From an uncultured Atopobiaceae bacterium (GTDB lineage Bacteria > Actinomycetota > Coriobacteriia > Coriobacteriales > Atopobiaceae), in contig CAKVON010000014.1 of NCBI GenBank assembly GCA_934792625.1, positions 1 to 28,027 on the forward strand: a stretch of DNA of 28,027 nucleotides, read 5' to 3'. Below are positions 26,332 through 28,027 of the stretch, one piece after another; position 1 is the stretch's first letter, and each line of letters opens with the position of its first letter. The notes under the pieces were generated by a model. That model ran no database searches, was not told where the DNA came from, and worked only from the letters and a program-made list of their open reading frames with translations. Both the position numbers and the translations under genes were made by a program.

Positions 26332-27924
26332 ATGCCCACAAGCATCACCGAGCAGCGCGTCGTCGTCCTCGACTTCGGCGCCCAGTACGGCCAGCTCATC
26401 GCGCGTCGCGTCCGCGACCTGCACGTCTACTCCGAGATCGTCCCCTGCGACATCACGGCAGACGAGCTCGCGGCCCTCGACCCGTCCGCGATCATCCTGT
26501 CGGGTGGTCCCGCCTCCGTCTACGCGGACGACGCGCCCGACATGGACGAGAAGATCTTCTCGATGGGCGTGCCCATCCTCGCCTTCTGCTATGGCGAGCA
26601 GATCATGGCCCACAAGCTGGGCGGCCACGTCGGTCATACCGAGAAGGGCGAGTACGGTCCGGCCACCCTCACCCGTCACGGTGCCTCCCAGCTGCTGGAC
26701 GGCACCCCCGACGAGGGCCAGACCGTCTGGATGAGCCACCGCGACGCGGTCGACAGGCTCCCCGAGGGCTTCACGCTCACCGCCTCGACCGAGACCTGCC
26801 CCATCGCCGCCTACGAGGACCCCGCTCACAAGTTGTATGCGACCCAGTTCCACCCCGAGGTCCGTCACAGCGAGTACGGCAACAAGATGCTGTCCAATTT
26901 CCTGTTCGAGGTCTGCGGCCTCGAGGCCAACTGGACCATGGACGGCCTGGTCGAGTCCAAGGTCGCCGAGATTCGCCAGAAGGTCGGCGACGACAAGGTC
27001 ATCCTGGCCCTGTCCGGCGGTGTCGATTCCGCCGTCACCGCGGCCCTCGTCCACCGCGCCATCGGCGACCAGCTCACCTGCGTGTTCGTGAACCACGGCA
27101 TGCTGCGCAAGGGGGAGCCCGAGAGCGTCGAGCGCGTCTTCACCGAAGAGTTTGACATCCCCCTGGTCCACGTCCACGCCGAGGAGCGCTACGCGCGCCT
27201 GCTCAACGGCGTCACCGACCCCGAGAAGAAGCGCCGCATCATCGGCCGCGAGTTCTGGAACGTCTTCTTCGAGGAGGCCCAGAAGCTCGACGGCGTCAAG
27301 TACCTGGCGCAGGGCACCATCTACCCCGACATCATCGAGTCCGGCGCCCGCAAGACGGGTGGCAAGGCCTCGACCATCAAGAGCCACCACAACCTGATCC
27401 CGTTCCCCGAGGGCGTGCACTTCGACCTCATCGAGCCGCTGGACCACTTCTTCAAGGACGAGGTCCGTGCCCTGGGCACCGCCCTCGGCCTGCCCGACGA
27501 GATGGTCTATCGCCAGCCGTTCCCCGGCCCCGGCCTGGCCATCCGCATCATCGGCGAGATTACTGCCGAGAAGCTCGATACGCTCAAGGACGCCGACCTT
27601 ATCGTCCGTGAGGAGCTCGACGCCTACAACCAGCGCCTCTTCGAGGAGACGGGCGAGCGCAACTCCGAGCACTCCTGCTGGCAGTACTTCGCGGTCCTGC
27701 CCGACATCCGCTCGGTGGGTGTCATGGGCGACGAGCGCACCTATGGTCGCACGGTCATCCTGCGTGCCGTCGAGTCCTCCGACGCCATGACGGCCGACTG
27801 GGCCAAGCTTCCGTACGACGTCCTGGGCAAGATCTCCAGCCGCGTCGTCAGCGAGGTCGCCGGGGTCAACCGCGTCGTCTACGACGTAACCCCGAAGCCC
27901 CCCGCAACGATCGAGTGGGAGTAG
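26332..27924 (+). CDS. guaA: GMP synthase (glutamine-hydrolysing)
   Basis: GuaA aminates XMP to GMP. The product is 530 residues from the ATG at 26332 (CGGAGG upstream); the frame is open earlier but the preceding 22 codons do not look like GuaA. The class I glutaminase triad is Cys 86 (LAFCYGEQ, where GICYGMQ is more usual), His 174 and Glu 176 (QFHPEV). The ATP pyrophosphatase loop is SGGVDS at 228-233, followed by VFVNHGMLRKGE, and the dimerisation domain contains QPFPGPGLAIRIIGE and SCWQYFAVLPDIRSVGVMGD. The C-terminus PPATIEWE is canonical. It is monocistronic as far as can be seen. Confidence 0.98.
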   Translation: MPTSITEQRVVVLDFGAQYGQLIARRVRDLHVYSEIVPCDITADELAALDPSAIILSGGPASVYADDAPDMDEKIFSMGVPILAFCYGEQIMAHKLGGHVGHTEKGEYGPATLTRHGASQLLDGTPDEGQTVWMSHRDAVDRLPEGFTLTASTETCPIAAYEDPAHKLYATQFHPEVRHSEYGNKMLSNFLFEVCGLEANWTMDGLVESKVAEIRQKVGDDKVILALSGGVDSAVTAALVHRAIGDQLTCVFVNHGMLRKGEPESVERVFTEEFDIPLVHVHAEERYARLLNGVTDPEKKRRIIGREFWNVFFEEAQKLDGVKYLAQGTIYPDIIESGARKTGGKASTIKSHHNLIPFPEGVHFDLIEPLDHFFKDEVRALGTALGLPDEMVYRQPFPGPGLAIRIIGEITAEKLDTLKDADLIVREELDAYNQRLFEETGERNSEHSCWQYFAVLPDIRSVGVMGDERTYGRTVILRAVESSDAMTADWAKLPYDVLGKISSRVVSEVAGVNRVVYDVTPKPPATIEWE

Positions 27925-28027
27925 GCTGATAGGGTTCTGACCTGCACTTTTGAGTGCCGCACTGTGCCGCTGAGTTTCGTTTCGTACGAGAGTCATGGCA
28001 AAGCCGCCAGCGACGGCGGTGAGTAAA
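27925..28027. other. Noncoding end of window with two adjacent small dyads
   Basis: GCACT-TTTG-AGTGC (27943-27956) and GCAC-T-GTGC (27959-27967) stand side by side after guaA. The first resembles a hairpin but is not followed by a T-run. A short open frame from the ATG at 27995 reaches the window edge but is too short to support. Confidence 0.35.

Noticed and set aside
27995..28027. Start of a new plus-strand gene at the right edge (MAKPPATAVSK)
   Set aside because: Only 11 codons are visible, with a poor ribosome-binding site and no recognisable sequence.

Overview
The window is high-GC chromosomal DNA from what looks like a Gram-positive actinobacterium, most plausibly class Coriobacteriia (Olsenella/Collinsella/Atopobium group). 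The reasons are the strong G/C bias at third codon positions, a LytR-CpsA-Psr wall protein with a LytR_C tail, a TsaB-RimI-TsaD fusion (my recollection is that such fusions occur in this class; not checked), and an 'orphan' ferredoxin-type protein with a lysine/alanine-rich tail. The taxonomic call is inference. I see no rRNA, tRNA, CRISPR array, IS element or phage module.

Layout. Left edge (1-1003): the start of a minus-strand HIRAN-domain gene and a small three-helix membrane protein, separated by a noncoding stretch that is less GC-biased than the rest. 1123-4384: a patatin-like hydrolase, then a CoA-disulfide-reductase-type flavoenzyme with a C-terminal rhodanese domain, paired with a C_GCAxxG_C_C redox protein. 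4516-5537: the rplM-rpsI operon with its own leader and terminator. 5605-19606: a long codirectional cluster with very short gaps or 4-8 nt overlaps: glmM, glmS, acpS, bifunctional nnr, alr, family-4 uracil-DNA glycosylase, tsaE, a tsaB-rimI-tsaD fusion, a YtcJ-like amidohydrolase and glutamine-dependent nadE. 19674-21907: groES-groEL with a clear sigma70-type promoter and terminator. 21967-24567: the Fe-S protein and ychF. A strong terminator separates these from a convergent LCP-family gene (minus strand, 24681-26114). guaA (26332-27924) is divergent from the LCP gene.

How it fits together. The central cluster joins amino-sugar supply for peptidoglycan (GlmM, GlmS), D-alanine supply (Alr), activation of acyl carrier protein (AcpS), repair and synthesis of NAD(P) (Nnr, NadE), and the t6A37 tRNA-modification machinery (TsaE, TsaB, TsaD). 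All are basic growth functions. The LCP protein attaches glycopolymers to the wall built from those precursors.

The most interesting signals not explained by genes are: (1) a recurrent element, core CACTTCTC-(G/T)GCA, found as half-sites or a full palindrome at many gene borders and several times directly abutting a stop codon; (2) the three-domain TsaB-RimI-TsaD polypeptide; (3) an Fe-S protein with a histone-H1-like tail; (4) an AT-rich dyad directly upstream of the groES promoter where no CIRCE or HAIR element is visible; and (5) a structured rplM leader. Nothing here is demonstrably a new defence or mobile system. The membrane protein at 452-1003 is the only gene with an accessory-gene look.
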